Shown here piece after piece: positions 1 through 6,861 of a stretch of 25,954 bases of DNA. The position numbers and the translations under genes were made by a program. Source of the DNA: Lachnospiraceae bacterium (GTDB lineage: Bacteria; Bacillota; Clostridia; Lachnospirales; Lachnospiraceae). The DNA is taken from NCBI GenBank assembly GCA_900765975.1, contig CAAFTS010000032.1, positions 1 to 25,954 of the forward strand, in the 5' to 3' direction. Position 1 is the first letter of the stretch, and each line of letters begins with the position of its first letter. Below the pieces are notes generated by a model. It saw nothing but the letters and a program-made list of their open reading frames with translations. It ran no database searches and had not been told where the DNA came from.

Positions 1-9
1 GTACAAGAG

Positions 10-552
10 ATGCTGTCAGCAGCCGCTATCTCAGCACCCGCCTTCCGGTATCACCCCAATCCTCTGGAAACTGGGGCTTTTGAGGAATCCGCAGACGGCG
101 TTGTCTGCGACTGCTGCGGCAAGACGACCCATATTTTCTATACAGCCCCCTTTTACGCCGTGGAGGATATTGCATATCTGTGCCCAGAGTGCATCGCCAA
201 CGGCGAAGCAGCCCGGAAATATGACGGTAGTTTTCAAGATGATTTCTCTGTGGATGATGGTGTAGACGATCCGGAGAAGCTGGACGAGCTGATCCACCGC
301 ACCCCCGGCTACTCCGGCTGGCAGCAGGAATACTGGCGCGCCCACTGCGGCGACTACTGCGCCTACCTGGGCCATGTGGGTGCCAGAGAACTGCGGGCCC
401 TGGGTGTGCTGGAGGAGGTACTGGACGATCCGATGTGGGACGATGAGCAAAAAGAAATGATCCGGGAATCTGTCAATGGCGGGCATCTGCAATGCTATCT
501 GTTCCAGTGCCTCCACTGCGGAAAACACCTGGTCTGGATGGATTTTGATTGA
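10..552 (+). CDS. CbrC family (UPF0167) protein, possibly 5'-partial
   Basis: The protein opens with a segment like the UPF0167/CbrC family (PAFRYHPNPLETGAF) and has three Cys pairs: CDCCGK near residue 33, CPEC near residue 58 and CLHCGK near residue 167. These probably bind zinc. E. coli CbrC is linked to colicin E2 tolerance, and I infer a possible immunity or tolerance role here. The frame is open to the window edge and no convincing ribosome binding site precedes the ATG at 10, so the true start may lie upstream. It sits 15 bp before the next gene in a same-strand, GC-rich cluster. The family call is fairly secure; the function is not. Confidence 0.72.
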   Translation: MLSAAAISAPAFRYHPNPLETGAFEESADGVVCDCCGKTTHIFYTAPFYAVEDIAYLCPECIANGEAARKYDGSFQDDFSVDDGVDDPEKLDELIHRTPGYSGWQQEYWRAHCGDYCAYLGHVGARELRALGVLEEVLDDPMWDDEQKEMIRESVNGGHLQCYLFQCLHCGKHLVWMDFD

Positions 553-567
553 AAAGGAGACATTACT

Positions 568-1347
568 ATGGGACTTGACATCTACGCCGGGACGCTGACC
601 CGGTACTATTCTCACAACTGGAAAACTGTTGTGCAGCAGTGGGCGGAGGAAAACGGATACTCTTTCAACCGCATCACCCCGGACGGGGAACCTGCTGATA
701 ACGAGGAAGAAATGTCCCCGGCTGAGGTCCAGGCGGCGGTGGAGAACTGGCGGGATCAGATCTTGAGCGCCATTTCTCAGCCGGGCCAGCCCCCCTACGC
801 TCCCTGGCTTGAAGATAATGAGAAACCTTATTACACCGACAAGCCGGATTGGGATGCCTTCGGCGCTATGCTGCTGGTGGCCGCCTGTCGTACATACGAG
901 GAACCGGTGCCTTCCACCGTGGAGAAGGACTGGATCTTCGGGGAGCATCCTCTGGTCGCCCGCCTTGCATCAGATGAGGAGCGGGTGTGGTCCCTGTTTC
1001 GTGGGGCTACCTGGTGGCTCCCTCTTTCTGACAGCTTTCTGTTCCAAGGGTCCTTGCCTACCGATGACACCGCCGCTATCGCCACCTTGGGCGGACTGCG
1101 GAAGGAGCTGGAAAAGCTGAACCAGCTGGCGTGGCAGGCCGATGAGGACACTATCCTTGGCTGGGCAGACACGGAGGGATACCCGGTAGACGGAACCGTA
1201 GACTCAGATGGACAGTACAGCAAGGCAGACATCCCGGAACACACCCAGTATGACACTCAATCCCTTGCCAAGTTTGCCTTCTCCATGTTCTGGCGGGCCA
1301 TGCGGTTTGCCGAGGAGCAGCAGGTGCCTATCCTGCTTGACTATTAA
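568..1347 (+). CDS. Hypothetical protein, 259 aa, immunity-cluster neighbour
   Basis: I do not recognise a named family. The protein starts MGLDIYAGTLTRYY, is soluble and acidic, is rich in Trp and Tyr, and has no signal peptide or membrane segment. An AAAGGAG ribosome binding site sits 8 bp before the ATG. It lies between a CbrC-like gene and another unknown gene, all on one strand with short gaps, so it is probably co-transcribed. Small acidic proteins clustered this way often turn out to be immunity proteins of contact-dependent toxins; that is inference from context only. Codon use is GC-rich, unlike the genes after 3.6 kb. Confidence 0.7.
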   Translation: MGLDIYAGTLTRYYSHNWKTVVQQWAEENGYSFNRITPDGEPADNEEEMSPAEVQAAVENWRDQILSAISQPGQPPYAPWLEDNEKPYYTDKPDWDAFGAMLLVAACRTYEEPVPSTVEKDWIFGEHPLVARLASDEERVWSLFRGATWWLPLSDSFLFQGSLPTDDTAAIATLGGLRKELEKLNQLAWQADEDTILGWADTEGYPVDGTVDSDGQYSKADIPEHTQYDTQSLAKFAFSMFWRAMRFAEEQQVPILLDY

Positions 1348-1373
1348 AGAGAATTCGTCAGGGGGTGGAGACC

Positions 1374-2249
1374 GTGGAACAAAAACGGCCGGCAGATATA
1401 ATTCAGGAACTTCTGGACTACCTGTGGAACGGCCTGGGCCTGGAGGAAAAGGGCTGGAAGCGTCTGAAAAAGGGCGACTTCAAAAAGAAAATGAAAAACG
1501 GGCTGACCTATCAGATCTGGTTTGACCGGAGCCGCTACAACTACATAGACTACGAAATCGGCCATGGGAATGTGGAGGTGGGCTTCAGCTGTATCATAAA
1601 GCAGGGAGATGACTACCTCTACTCTTTCAGAATTGAACCCACAACAGGCGGTTCATTCTTTCGGATGCTGACAGAGGACCTGCGGCTGAACACCGGGCTG
1701 CTGGACACCTTTCTGCCCCTGGTCAAAGCCAACTACCTCGACTTCATCGACCGCTTCGAGGCAGACCCCGTGGAGGCATTACAGCCGGTCTGCGCCCCCT
1801 TCACCGAGGCGGAGGACTACAGCTGGTTCATCTATGTGCGGGAGCAGATGGTGGAACGGTACGGAACGGCGGAGCAGATGGAGGAGTACCGCCGTCAGGC
1901 GGAATTGCGCGGAACGCCTGGACACAAGGCAAAGAACTGGATGGGTTCGATGTTGTTCCACCTCTCCCACGCCAATGATGTGGATCAAGCCTGGGCCTCA
2001 AGCCGCACCAGAGAGGAACTGGACCAGGTGGTGGAACCCTTTGTGCAGGCCAAGCGGCAGACAGGACAGTGGACACAGGAGGATGAGGCGGGCTATCAGC
2101 TCTACCGGCAGGAAACAGATCCGAAGAAGCGCACCTTTCGGGTATGGTATCTCATCGCCAACCCCCGCGGCCTGCCGAAAGAGTTTGTCCAGAAAGAGCT
2201 GGAGTTTCGGTGGAAACTGTTCCCAGAAAAGAAGGAGGAACCCAAATGA
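1374..2249 (+). CDS. Hypothetical protein, about 291 aa
   Basis: This is a soluble charged protein of unknown family. The N-terminal 150 residues contain a basic helix (KGWKRLKKGDFKKKMK) followed by beta-rich sequence; the C-terminal half is helical. Two GTG starts are possible, at 1365 and 1374. I prefer 1374 because the purine-rich GGGGGTGGAG run at 1361-1370 can then act as ribosome binding site. Its TGA overlaps the ATG of the next gene by four bases (ATGA), which implies translational coupling. It shares the GC-rich composition of the cargo block. An immunity role is possible from context but not shown by any motif. Confidence 0.68.
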   Translation: MEQKRPADIIQELLDYLWNGLGLEEKGWKRLKKGDFKKKMKNGLTYQIWFDRSRYNYIDYEIGHGNVEVGFSCIIKQGDDYLYSFRIEPTTGGSFFRMLTEDLRLNTGLLDTFLPLVKANYLDFIDRFEADPVEALQPVCAPFTEAEDYSWFIYVREQMVERYGTAEQMEEYRRQAELRGTPGHKAKNWMGSMLFHLSHANDVDQAWASSRTREELDQVVEPFVQAKRQTGQWTQEDEAGYQLYRQETDPKKRTFRVWYLIANPRGLPKEFVQKELEFRWKLFPEKKEEPK

Positions 2250-3124
2250 GCAATAAAGCTTTCCAGCAAAATCTGGACGACAAAAAAGGCCCCCAGCCCG
2301 GAGGTCCCTATTTCATTCAGATGCTGTTCAAAGAGCCGGTAGAAATGCCGGATAAAGAAAAAATGACTGCCATAATGGAGAAGCACATCGGATCAACAGA
2401 GTGCTTCTGTTATGATAAGAAAATGGCCGGCTTTGCCGCCCTGGATCATGTCGCGGAATTTCAGGACGGCAAGTGCCCGGTACAGCTGATGGTGATGAAA
2501 TGCGACAAGTTCAAGGGCAAAGGCTTTGATGCCTTTCTGATGAGCCAGATGTGGGACTGCCAGGAGGACCGTGACCGGATCTTCCGGGAGTGCAAATATC
2601 AGGTGGTGGCCACCGATATGCTGACTGCGGCGCTTCCAGCGCTGGAGCGTGCCAACCTGGATGCCGACTTTCTGGAGGCTCTGGCAGAGCTGTACCCCAC
2701 CTGTGTGGCGTTCTATTTCCAGAACTGCGGCAAGCTGTTTCTGGCAGAGGATGTGCGCTCCCATCAGATTGAGGGGCCGGATCGGTTCATCCGCTTTGGC
2801 GTCAATGTCCGTTTCTTCAACATCGAGGGCACGGAGGATATGCTCATCGACACGGTGGGCATGAGCACCCTGTTTTTGCCGGATCTCCAGTACCACTTCC
2901 ACGGCATGGACCCCAACTGGGTGGTAAACCACGCCTATAATGCAGCGTCCTATATTCTGGAGCATGATAACCCCATTGAGGATGGGGAAACCATAGACGG
3001 CGTGGCGGATGGCCAGATGTGCCGGGAGATCCAGTGGAAGTGCCAATATGAAGATGCCTTGATCCAGCCGCCCAGAGGGGTGCTGGACATCAACATGGGA
3101 AACTATGCTTCGGGAGGACGCTGA
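2246..3124 (+). CDS. DUF4261 domain-containing protein
   Basis: 292 residues. The longer open frame begins at 2144, but the start is set at the ATG at 2246 because GAAGGAGGAA at 2231-2240 is well placed and the ATG overlaps the upstream stop. The layout matches DUF4261 proteins: an N-terminal ferredoxin-like part (FIQMLFKEPVEMPD) and a C-terminal part with the stretch GVNVRFFNIEGTEDMLIDTVG, here cited by its key residues near 195-215. No catalytic motif is visible. Function of the family is not established to my knowledge. It is followed after 0 bp by a tiny membrane protein gene, so the pair may act together. Confidence 0.72.
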   Translation: MSNKAFQQNLDDKKGPQPGGPYFIQMLFKEPVEMPDKEKMTAIMEKHIGSTECFCYDKKMAGFAALDHVAEFQDGKCPVQLMVMKCDKFKGKGFDAFLMSQMWDCQEDRDRIFRECKYQVVATDMLTAALPALERANLDADFLEALAELYPTCVAFYFQNCGKLFLAEDVRSHQIEGPDRFIRFGVNVRFFNIEGTEDMLIDTVGMSTLFLPDLQYHFHGMDPNWVVNHAYNAASYILEHDNPIEDGETIDGVADGQMCREIQWKCQYEDALIQPPRGVLDINMGNYASGGR

Positions 3125-3265
3125 ATGAATGGCGTTGTGCTCCTGGTAGGCGGACTTCTGCTTGTGGCGGTGATCAAGCTGATTATAGATCGAAATTGGA
3201 TCGGCCTGCTTCTCTGTGCTGTCGCCCTGCTTCTGGTCTTTGGGGCTGGACACCATACAAAATAG
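3125..3265 (+). CDS. Small two-helix membrane protein, 46 aa
   Basis: This short gene begins directly after the DUF4261 stop with GGGAGGAC six bases upstream of its ATG. The peptide has two hydrophobic stretches: residues 4-21 (VVLLVGGLLLVAVIKLII) and residues 26-42, separated by the polar turn DRNW. It ends with HHTK. It is probably an inner-membrane hairpin protein. The function is unknown; position suggests it belongs to the cargo operon. Confidence 0.6.
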   Translation: MNGVVLLVGGLLLVAVIKLIIDRNWIGLLLCAVALLLVFGAGHHTK

Positions 3266-3293
3266 GCCATTTTAAGAATCGAGGAGGTGAAGT

Positions 3294-4256
3294 ATGCAGA
3301 ATTCAACAAATATGCGGATACTGGAATTACTCCGGTTTCTCTATGAGCGGACCGATGAAAACCATCCCGCCACAGTATCTGACATCATTGCCCATCTGAA
3401 TGGAAAAGGAATTCAGGCAGTGCGGCAGACTGTTTACGCAGATACCAATGCGCTGATCGATGCGGGGATTGATATTGTGGTGGTTAAGAGTACCCAAAAC
3501 CAATATTTTATGGGAAACCGCCTGTTTGAGTATCCAGAACTGAAAATGCTGACAGACGCAGTAGCATCCTCGAAGATCATTTCTGCCAAGAAGTCTGAGG
3601 AGCTGGTGCAGAAATTATGCCGTCTGACCAGTCTACATCAGGCAAAGCAGCTTCAAAAATTTGCTGCTTTATCCAGCCGTGTCAAACCGCATAATGAAAA
3701 GGTTTACTACATCATTGACAATATCCAAACAGCGATTGGAAACCATCAGCAAATTCGGTTCCAATACTATGAATATACTCAAGAAAAAAAGAAAATCTTA
3801 AAGCATGATGGATATTATTATGTCGTAAATCCTTATGCGCTTGAATGGAAAAATGACCATTACTATTTGATTGGATTTTCTCTGAAGCATCAGAAAATTG
3901 CTCACTTCCGTGTAGATCGGCTAACAAGTGTAGAAAATCTGGAAACTTACTTTATGCCGATAGAGGGATTTGATGTAGCCTCCTATACAAATAAAATGGT
4001 TGATATGTTTACATCGGAGTCATCGAAGGAAGTAACCCTTCTATGTGAAAACGAATTGATGAGAGTAATCATAGATCATTATGGAGAAGATGCTGCTGTT
4101 GATAGGTATGATGATACACACTTCACAGCCAAAATTGAAGTGAACCCCAGTGGAACTTTTTATGGCTGGATATTCAAATTCAAAGGGAAAATAAAAATTC
4201 TCTCTCCCAAAGAGTGCATTACGGAAATGCAGCAAATCGCTCAGGAATTTATATAG
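3294..4256 (+). CDS. WYL domain transcriptional regulator
   Basis: 320 residues. The N-terminal winged helix (about residues 5-65, RILELLRFLYERTDENHPATV) is followed by a WYL domain from about residue 135 to 215, including YYYVVNPYALEWKNDHYYLIG and the FRVDRL segment, and then a WCX-like C-terminal domain. WYL proteins sense a ligand, often nucleic acid or nucleotide, and regulate defence, DNA repair or phage genes. A GAGGAGGTGA ribosome binding site fixes the start. Base composition turns AT-rich within this gene, so it may mark the seam between the GC-rich cargo and the element backbone. A strong terminator follows. Confidence 0.88.
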   Translation: MQNSTNMRILELLRFLYERTDENHPATVSDIIAHLNGKGIQAVRQTVYADTNALIDAGIDIVVVKSTQNQYFMGNRLFEYPELKMLTDAVASSKIISAKKSEELVQKLCRLTSLHQAKQLQKFAALSSRVKPHNEKVYYIIDNIQTAIGNHQQIRFQYYEYTQEKKKILKHDGYYYVVNPYALEWKNDHYYLIGFSLKHQKIAHFRVDRLTSVENLETYFMPIEGFDVASYTNKMVDMFTSESSKEVTLLCENELMRVIIDHYGEDAAVDRYDDTHFTAKIEVNPSGTFYGWIFKFKGKIKILSPKECITEMQQIAQEFI

Positions 4257-4260
4257 CGCA

Positions 4261-4293
4261 AAAGAGGTGTTATTGATTTTTAACACCTCTTTT
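4261..4293 (+). terminator. Rho-independent terminator after the WYL gene
   Basis: A 12-bp perfect stem (AAAGAGGTGTTA with TAACACCTCTTT), an 8-base loop and a trailing T run lie 5 bp after the stop. Confidence 0.88.
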
Positions 4294-4311
4294 CAAATGA
4301 AATTTTTATCC

Positions 4312-4340
4312 TTGAAGTGAACAGATGTTCGATATACAAT
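4312..4340 (+). promoter_or_regulatory. Promoter of the immR-immA pair
   Basis: TTGAAG at 4312-4317 and TACAAT at 4335-4340 are separated by 17 bp. A TGTTCG half-site lies in the spacer at 4326-4331 and a full palindromic operator lies just downstream, which fits autorepression. Confidence 0.6.
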
Positions 4341-4350
4341 ATAAGCAAGA

Positions 4351-4370
4351 TGTTCGCAGTTCGTCGAACA
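4351..4370. promoter_or_regulatory. Operator 1 of the XRE regulator
   Basis: TGTTCGCAGTTCGTCGAACA is a 20-bp imperfect palindrome with TGTTCG/CGAACA arms. It matches in length and arms the perfect palindrome at 5453-5472, so both are probably bound by the same repressor, the XRE protein encoded next. Confidence 0.65.
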
Positions 4371-4387
4371 AATGAGAGGTGAATGCT

Positions 4388-4756
4388 GTGGGCAATATAA
4401 CTTTTGGATCATTTATAGCCGAGAAACGCAAGGCGCACAAATTCAATTTACGCGATACAGCCAAGCATTTGAATATTGCTTACGGTTATCTGTGTGATAT
4501 TGAGCAAAGCCGCCGTCCTGCACCCAATGGAGATTTTGTGGAACGCATCTCTGCCTTTCTGAATTTGGATAAATCAGAACATGAGTTGCTTTTGGATCTG
4601 GCTGCAAAATCACGCAATACAGTATCTGCTGATTTGCCAGACTATATCATGGAAAAAGATATTGTTCGGGCAGCCTTGCGTGTGGCAAAAGAAGTAGATG
4701 CTACCGATGAAGAATGGCAGACATTTATGAAAATGCTAAAGGAGCGTAAACGATAG
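4388..4756 (+). CDS. XRE-family (ImmR-like) repressor
   Basis: 122 residues from the GTG at 4388. A GTG at 4379 is also in frame, but the ribosome binding site AGAGGTGA (4375-4382) fits 4388 better. Residues 5-60 form an XRE helix-turn-helix (FGSFIAEKRKAHKFNLRDTAK, then YGYLCDIEQSRRPAPNG). The C-terminal tail is helical. The next gene is a HExxH protease, the arrangement of ImmR/ImmA in ICEBs1-type elements: the repressor keeps the element silent and the protease cleaves it after a signal. The two matched palindromes at 4351 and 5453 are its likely binding sites. Confidence 0.85.
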   Translation: MGNITFGSFIAEKRKAHKFNLRDTAKHLNIAYGYLCDIEQSRRPAPNGDFVERISAFLNLDKSEHELLLDLAAKSRNTVSADLPDYIMEKDIVRAALRVAKEVDATDEEWQTFMKMLKERKR

Positions 4757-4767
4757 GGGGGAGAGCT

Positions 4768-5382
4768 TTGTCAATTCCACAAATCCGTACAGAAGCAATC
4801 GAGGCAGTAGGGCGAAAAATCCTGATGGAATATGATCCCTCTCTGCTATCCGGGCAACCATGTCCTGTGCCAATCGAAACCATTATCGAGACAAAGTTTG
4901 ATCTAATCCTGGAGTTTCATACACTAAGAAAAAACCCCAAGATATTAGGGGAAACAATTTTCGATGACGGTGCTGTTGTCTTATATGACCAGATACAGAG
5001 ACAGTATCGAATGATTGCAGTAAGAGCCGGTACAATCTTAATTGATGAACGGCTTTGTGATCCGTCAAAATTAGGGCGGCTCCGTTTTACCTGTGCCCAT
5101 GAGCTGGCTCATTGGGTACTACATAAGAAGTTGTACTCTGGTACTGGAGATGTTGCTGCTTATAACGGAAATGTTTCTTCCGACGAAAGTCATGGCATAA
5201 TTGAGCGTCAGGCGGATACTCTGGCTTCTGCTCTGCTGATGCCTTTACCGCAGATCAAAAAATGTTTTTACCGGCTTAAAATAGGCCGGACAGATGAACA
5301 GCTCATTGCTGAAATGGCAAATATTTTTGAGGTTTCCAAGCAAGCAATGCAGATTCGTCTAAAATCCAGAAACCTGATATAA
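4768..5382 (+). CDS. ImmA/IrrE family metallopeptidase (anti-repressor)
   Basis: 204 residues from a TTG start preceded by GGGGGGAG. The zinc site is seen as HELAH at residues 111-115 within FTCAHELAHWVLH, with a downstream E146-R-Q-A-D150 segment supplying the likely third ligand (family M78). The C-terminal part ends in a small helix-turn-helix-like segment (IFEVSKQAMQIRL). Known relatives cleave the partner XRE repressor to derepress a mobile element or a stress regulon. It lies 11 bp after its presumed substrate gene, so the pair is one operon. Confidence 0.88.
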   Translation: MSIPQIRTEAIEAVGRKILMEYDPSLLSGQPCPVPIETIIETKFDLILEFHTLRKNPKILGETIFDDGAVVLYDQIQRQYRMIAVRAGTILIDERLCDPSKLGRLRFTCAHELAHWVLHKKLYSGTGDVAAYNGNVSSDESHGIIERQADTLASALLMPLPQIKKCFYRLKIGRTDEQLIAEMANIFEVSKQAMQIRLKSRNLI

Positions 5383-5397
5383 CCAAATGGGGGAATA

Positions 5398-5419
5398 GAG
5401 AGAGGCACTGCCCTCTCTC
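5398..5419 (+). terminator. Hairpin after immA-like gene (weak terminator?)
   Basis: GAGAGAGG pairs perfectly with CCTCTCTC around a 6-base loop, 15 bp after the stop. No T run follows, so it may be an attenuator or mRNA-stabilising hairpin rather than a true terminator. Confidence 0.4.
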
Positions 5420-5452
5420 ACGCTCCTCTGCTATGCTATTTTGTACCTAATA

Positions 5453-5472
5453 TGTTCGCAATATTGCGAACA
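5453..5472. promoter_or_regulatory. Operator 2, perfect 20-bp palindrome
   Basis: TGTTCGCAATATTGCGAACA is fully self-complementary and ends 14 bp before the next ATG. Its arms match the palindrome in front of the XRE gene. The likely role is repression of the downstream sigma-like gene by the XRE protein. Confidence 0.72.
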
Positions 5473-5486
5473 AGGAGGGATGTTCT

Positions 5487-6035
5487 ATGAGAAAAGAAAG
5501 CACAACAATCCAAAAATGTAACAGCAGGCTAACAGCTTTGGGGCTTAACAGCGACGCTGCGTTTCATAGAAGTAAGCTGATTCTAAAGATTTACCGTGAT
5601 GTAGTCTGGGTTCTGAGTGAACGGGCAGAAGAATTACAAGAAACTGCTTGGATTATGGGAGAACAAGATATAGAGTCTGGCCTCTGCTATCTTGAAAATT
5701 TTGCACCAGATATTGAACTGCAAGCCTTTGAAGAAAAAGTTTGCTGCCTTGTTCAAAATCAAATGCTAGTCAATATTATTGACCGTGCACTCCTTCGTCT
5801 GAAACGGTATCCGGATCGAGGAGAACTTTACTATGAAATTTTGACTAAGCAATTTATCTATCGGTTCAACAGTACAGAGAAAGAATTGCTGGAAGAACTA
5901 AATATAGAGCGCAGTGTCTTTTATGACCGAAAACGAGAAGCCATCTATTTATTTTCTGTTTGCTTGTTTGGATATTCTATTCCAGAAGTCCTGGAGGAGC
6001 TGCCCCGACTAAATCCCGACAAATCCCCGACCTAA
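5487..6035 (+). CDS. Sigma region-4-like / ArpU-like transcription regulator
   Basis: 182 residues, soluble and helical. The C-terminal part (about residues 120-165: YRFNSTEKELLEELNIERSV, then FYDRKREAIYLFS) resembles the helix-turn-helix of sigma region 4 and of ArpU/DUF1492-type phage late regulators. No sigma region 2 is seen, so it is more likely an activator than a full sigma factor. An AAGGAGGG ribosome binding site lies upstream, and the operator at 5453-5472 puts it under the XRE repressor. The 3' end of the gene overlaps an array of CCGAC repeats spaced at 11 bp that leads into a TATACT box. The family assignment is tentative. Confidence 0.6.
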   Translation: MRKESTTIQKCNSRLTALGLNSDAAFHRSKLILKIYRDVVWVLSERAEELQETAWIMGEQDIESGLCYLENFAPDIELQAFEEKVCCLVQNQMLVNIIDRALLRLKRYPDRGELYYEILTKQFIYRFNSTEKELLEELNIERSVFYDRKREAIYLFSVCLFGYSIPEVLEELPRLNPDKSPT

Positions 6036-6069
6036 TCCCTACTCCCTTCCGACTTCCGACCTGCTATAC
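6005..6069 (+). promoter_or_regulatory. CCGAC repeats at 11-bp spacing in front of a TATACT -10 box
   Basis: CCGAC occurs at 6005, 6016, 6027, 6049 and 6056, with CCTAC at 6038. The first five units therefore repeat every 11 bp, one helical turn. A -10-like TATACT (6064-6069) follows with no good -35 box. This looks like an activator-dependent promoter. The regulator encoded just upstream is the obvious candidate binder, which is inference. Confidence 0.5.
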
Positions 6070-6117
6070 TTGTTATAGTGGCAGGAATGCGCTAAATTGA
6101 ATACTTTTCTACATAAG

Positions 6118-6141
6118 GCCCGGCATTAACCGGGCTTTTTT
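6118..6141 (+). terminator. Rho-independent terminator
   Basis: GCCCGG and CCGGGC enclose a CATTAA loop and are followed by six T residues. It lies about 50 bp downstream of the TATACT box, so it would act as an early terminator on that transcript. Confidence 0.85.
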
Positions 6142-6172
6142 CATTCCTGCTGCAATATGGCGGCAGGAACAT

Positions 6173-6203
6173 GGCTGGAGGTGAAAACACTTCCGGCCTT
6201 TTT
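6173..6203 (+). terminator. Second terminator-like hairpin
   Basis: An 11-bp stem with two G-U pairs (GGCTGGAGGTG with CACTTCCGGCC), an AAAA loop and a TTTTT tail. It stands in tandem with the terminator at 6118, which would limit read-through into the sigma-like gene. Confidence 0.7.
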
Positions 6204-6266
6204 CTTTGCCCGGTATTAGGAGGCCGGTATGCGCTGGGAGGCGTACATAGCAAAATATCCATGACA

Positions 6267-6302
6267 CCGTTCAAATTCGCTGACTACCAAGAATTTGAAC
6301 GG
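6267..6302 (+). promoter_or_regulatory. 12-bp hairpin that covers part of a ribosome binding site
   Basis: CCGTTCAAATTC (6267-6278) pairs perfectly with GAATTTGAACGG (6291-6302). The last two G residues are the first bases of the GGAGGAAAGG ribosome binding site of the next gene, so the fold could lower its translation. Confidence 0.55.
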
Positions 6303-6312
6303 AGGAAAGGAT

Positions 6313-6861
6313 ATGACGAGAGTATTCATTTGGAAAAATAACAGCCCACAGGAATGGGAGGAAATCAGTTTTTCAGCGTTCAGTAAGGCACGCCGCAATG
6401 GTTGCTTTACTGGGCGCTTTTTTGTTGAAACAGTCAAAATGTTCCGTGATGAAGATGACCGCATTATCATGGAATGTTCTCGCAAAGATTTTGAAAAATA
6501 CCAGCAGGAGGACCGCCACAGCCGCTATCTCCAGGAACATGAGAAAAGTTGCTCTATATTCCCGGCTTCTCATGTGGGAGATCGTGACGGCACAGAGGAA
6601 GGTTATCAGGATACAGATTTGTTTGTGGATGAATCTGTTGATACTGCGGAACAAGCTATTCAGAATTTACTTCTTGAGGATTTACACCAAGCTCTATTGA
6701 AACTGAGTCCGGCAGAACGAGATTTTATATTGTCCTATTATGAAATGAAGATACCAAATGCAACTTGTTTAGCCCAACGATATGGTATTACTCGGCAAGC
6801 CGCAGATAAGCGATTGAAAAAAATCGAAGAAAAAATAAAAAAGTTGGTTGCGATTTTCTAA
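6313..6861 (+). CDS. Sigma-70 region-4-like protein
   Basis: 182 residues from the ATG at 6313, chosen over an in-frame TTG at 6295 because GGAGGAAAGG lies just before it. The C-terminal part (residues about 125-182) has the sigma region-4 pattern: LHQALLKLSPAERDFILSYY, then CLAQRYGITRQAADKRLKKI. The N-terminal half (FIWKNNSPQEWEEISF) is typical of small sigma-like proteins found on Clostridia conjugative and mobilizable elements; a region 2 is not evident. It probably drives or modulates element transcription. Tandem terminators and a hairpin upstream suggest tight control of its expression. Confidence 0.75.
   Translation: MTRVFIWKNNSPQEWEEISFSAFSKARRNGCFTGRFFVETVKMFRDEDDRIIMECSRKDFEKYQQEDRHSRYLQEHEKSCSIFPASHVGDRDGTEEGYQDTDLFVDESVDTAEQAIQNLLLEDLHQALLKLSPAERDFILSYYEMKIPNATCLAQRYGITRQAADKRLKKIEEKIKKLVAIF

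Noticed and set aside
31..948. Minus-strand open frame of 305 codons across the first two genes
   Set aside because: It is antisense to two well-supported genes with ribosome binding sites, has no clear start signal and its product is low-complexity with no known family.
2393..3256. Minus-strand open frame of 287 codons opposite the DUF4261 gene
   Set aside because: It is a shadow of the GC-rich plus-strand gene and has no supporting start signal.
4351..4370. LexA/SOS box reading of the palindromes
   Set aside because: The Gram-positive LexA box has GAAC-N4-GTTC; here the arms are in the opposite order (GTTC-N8-GAAC) with longer spacing.
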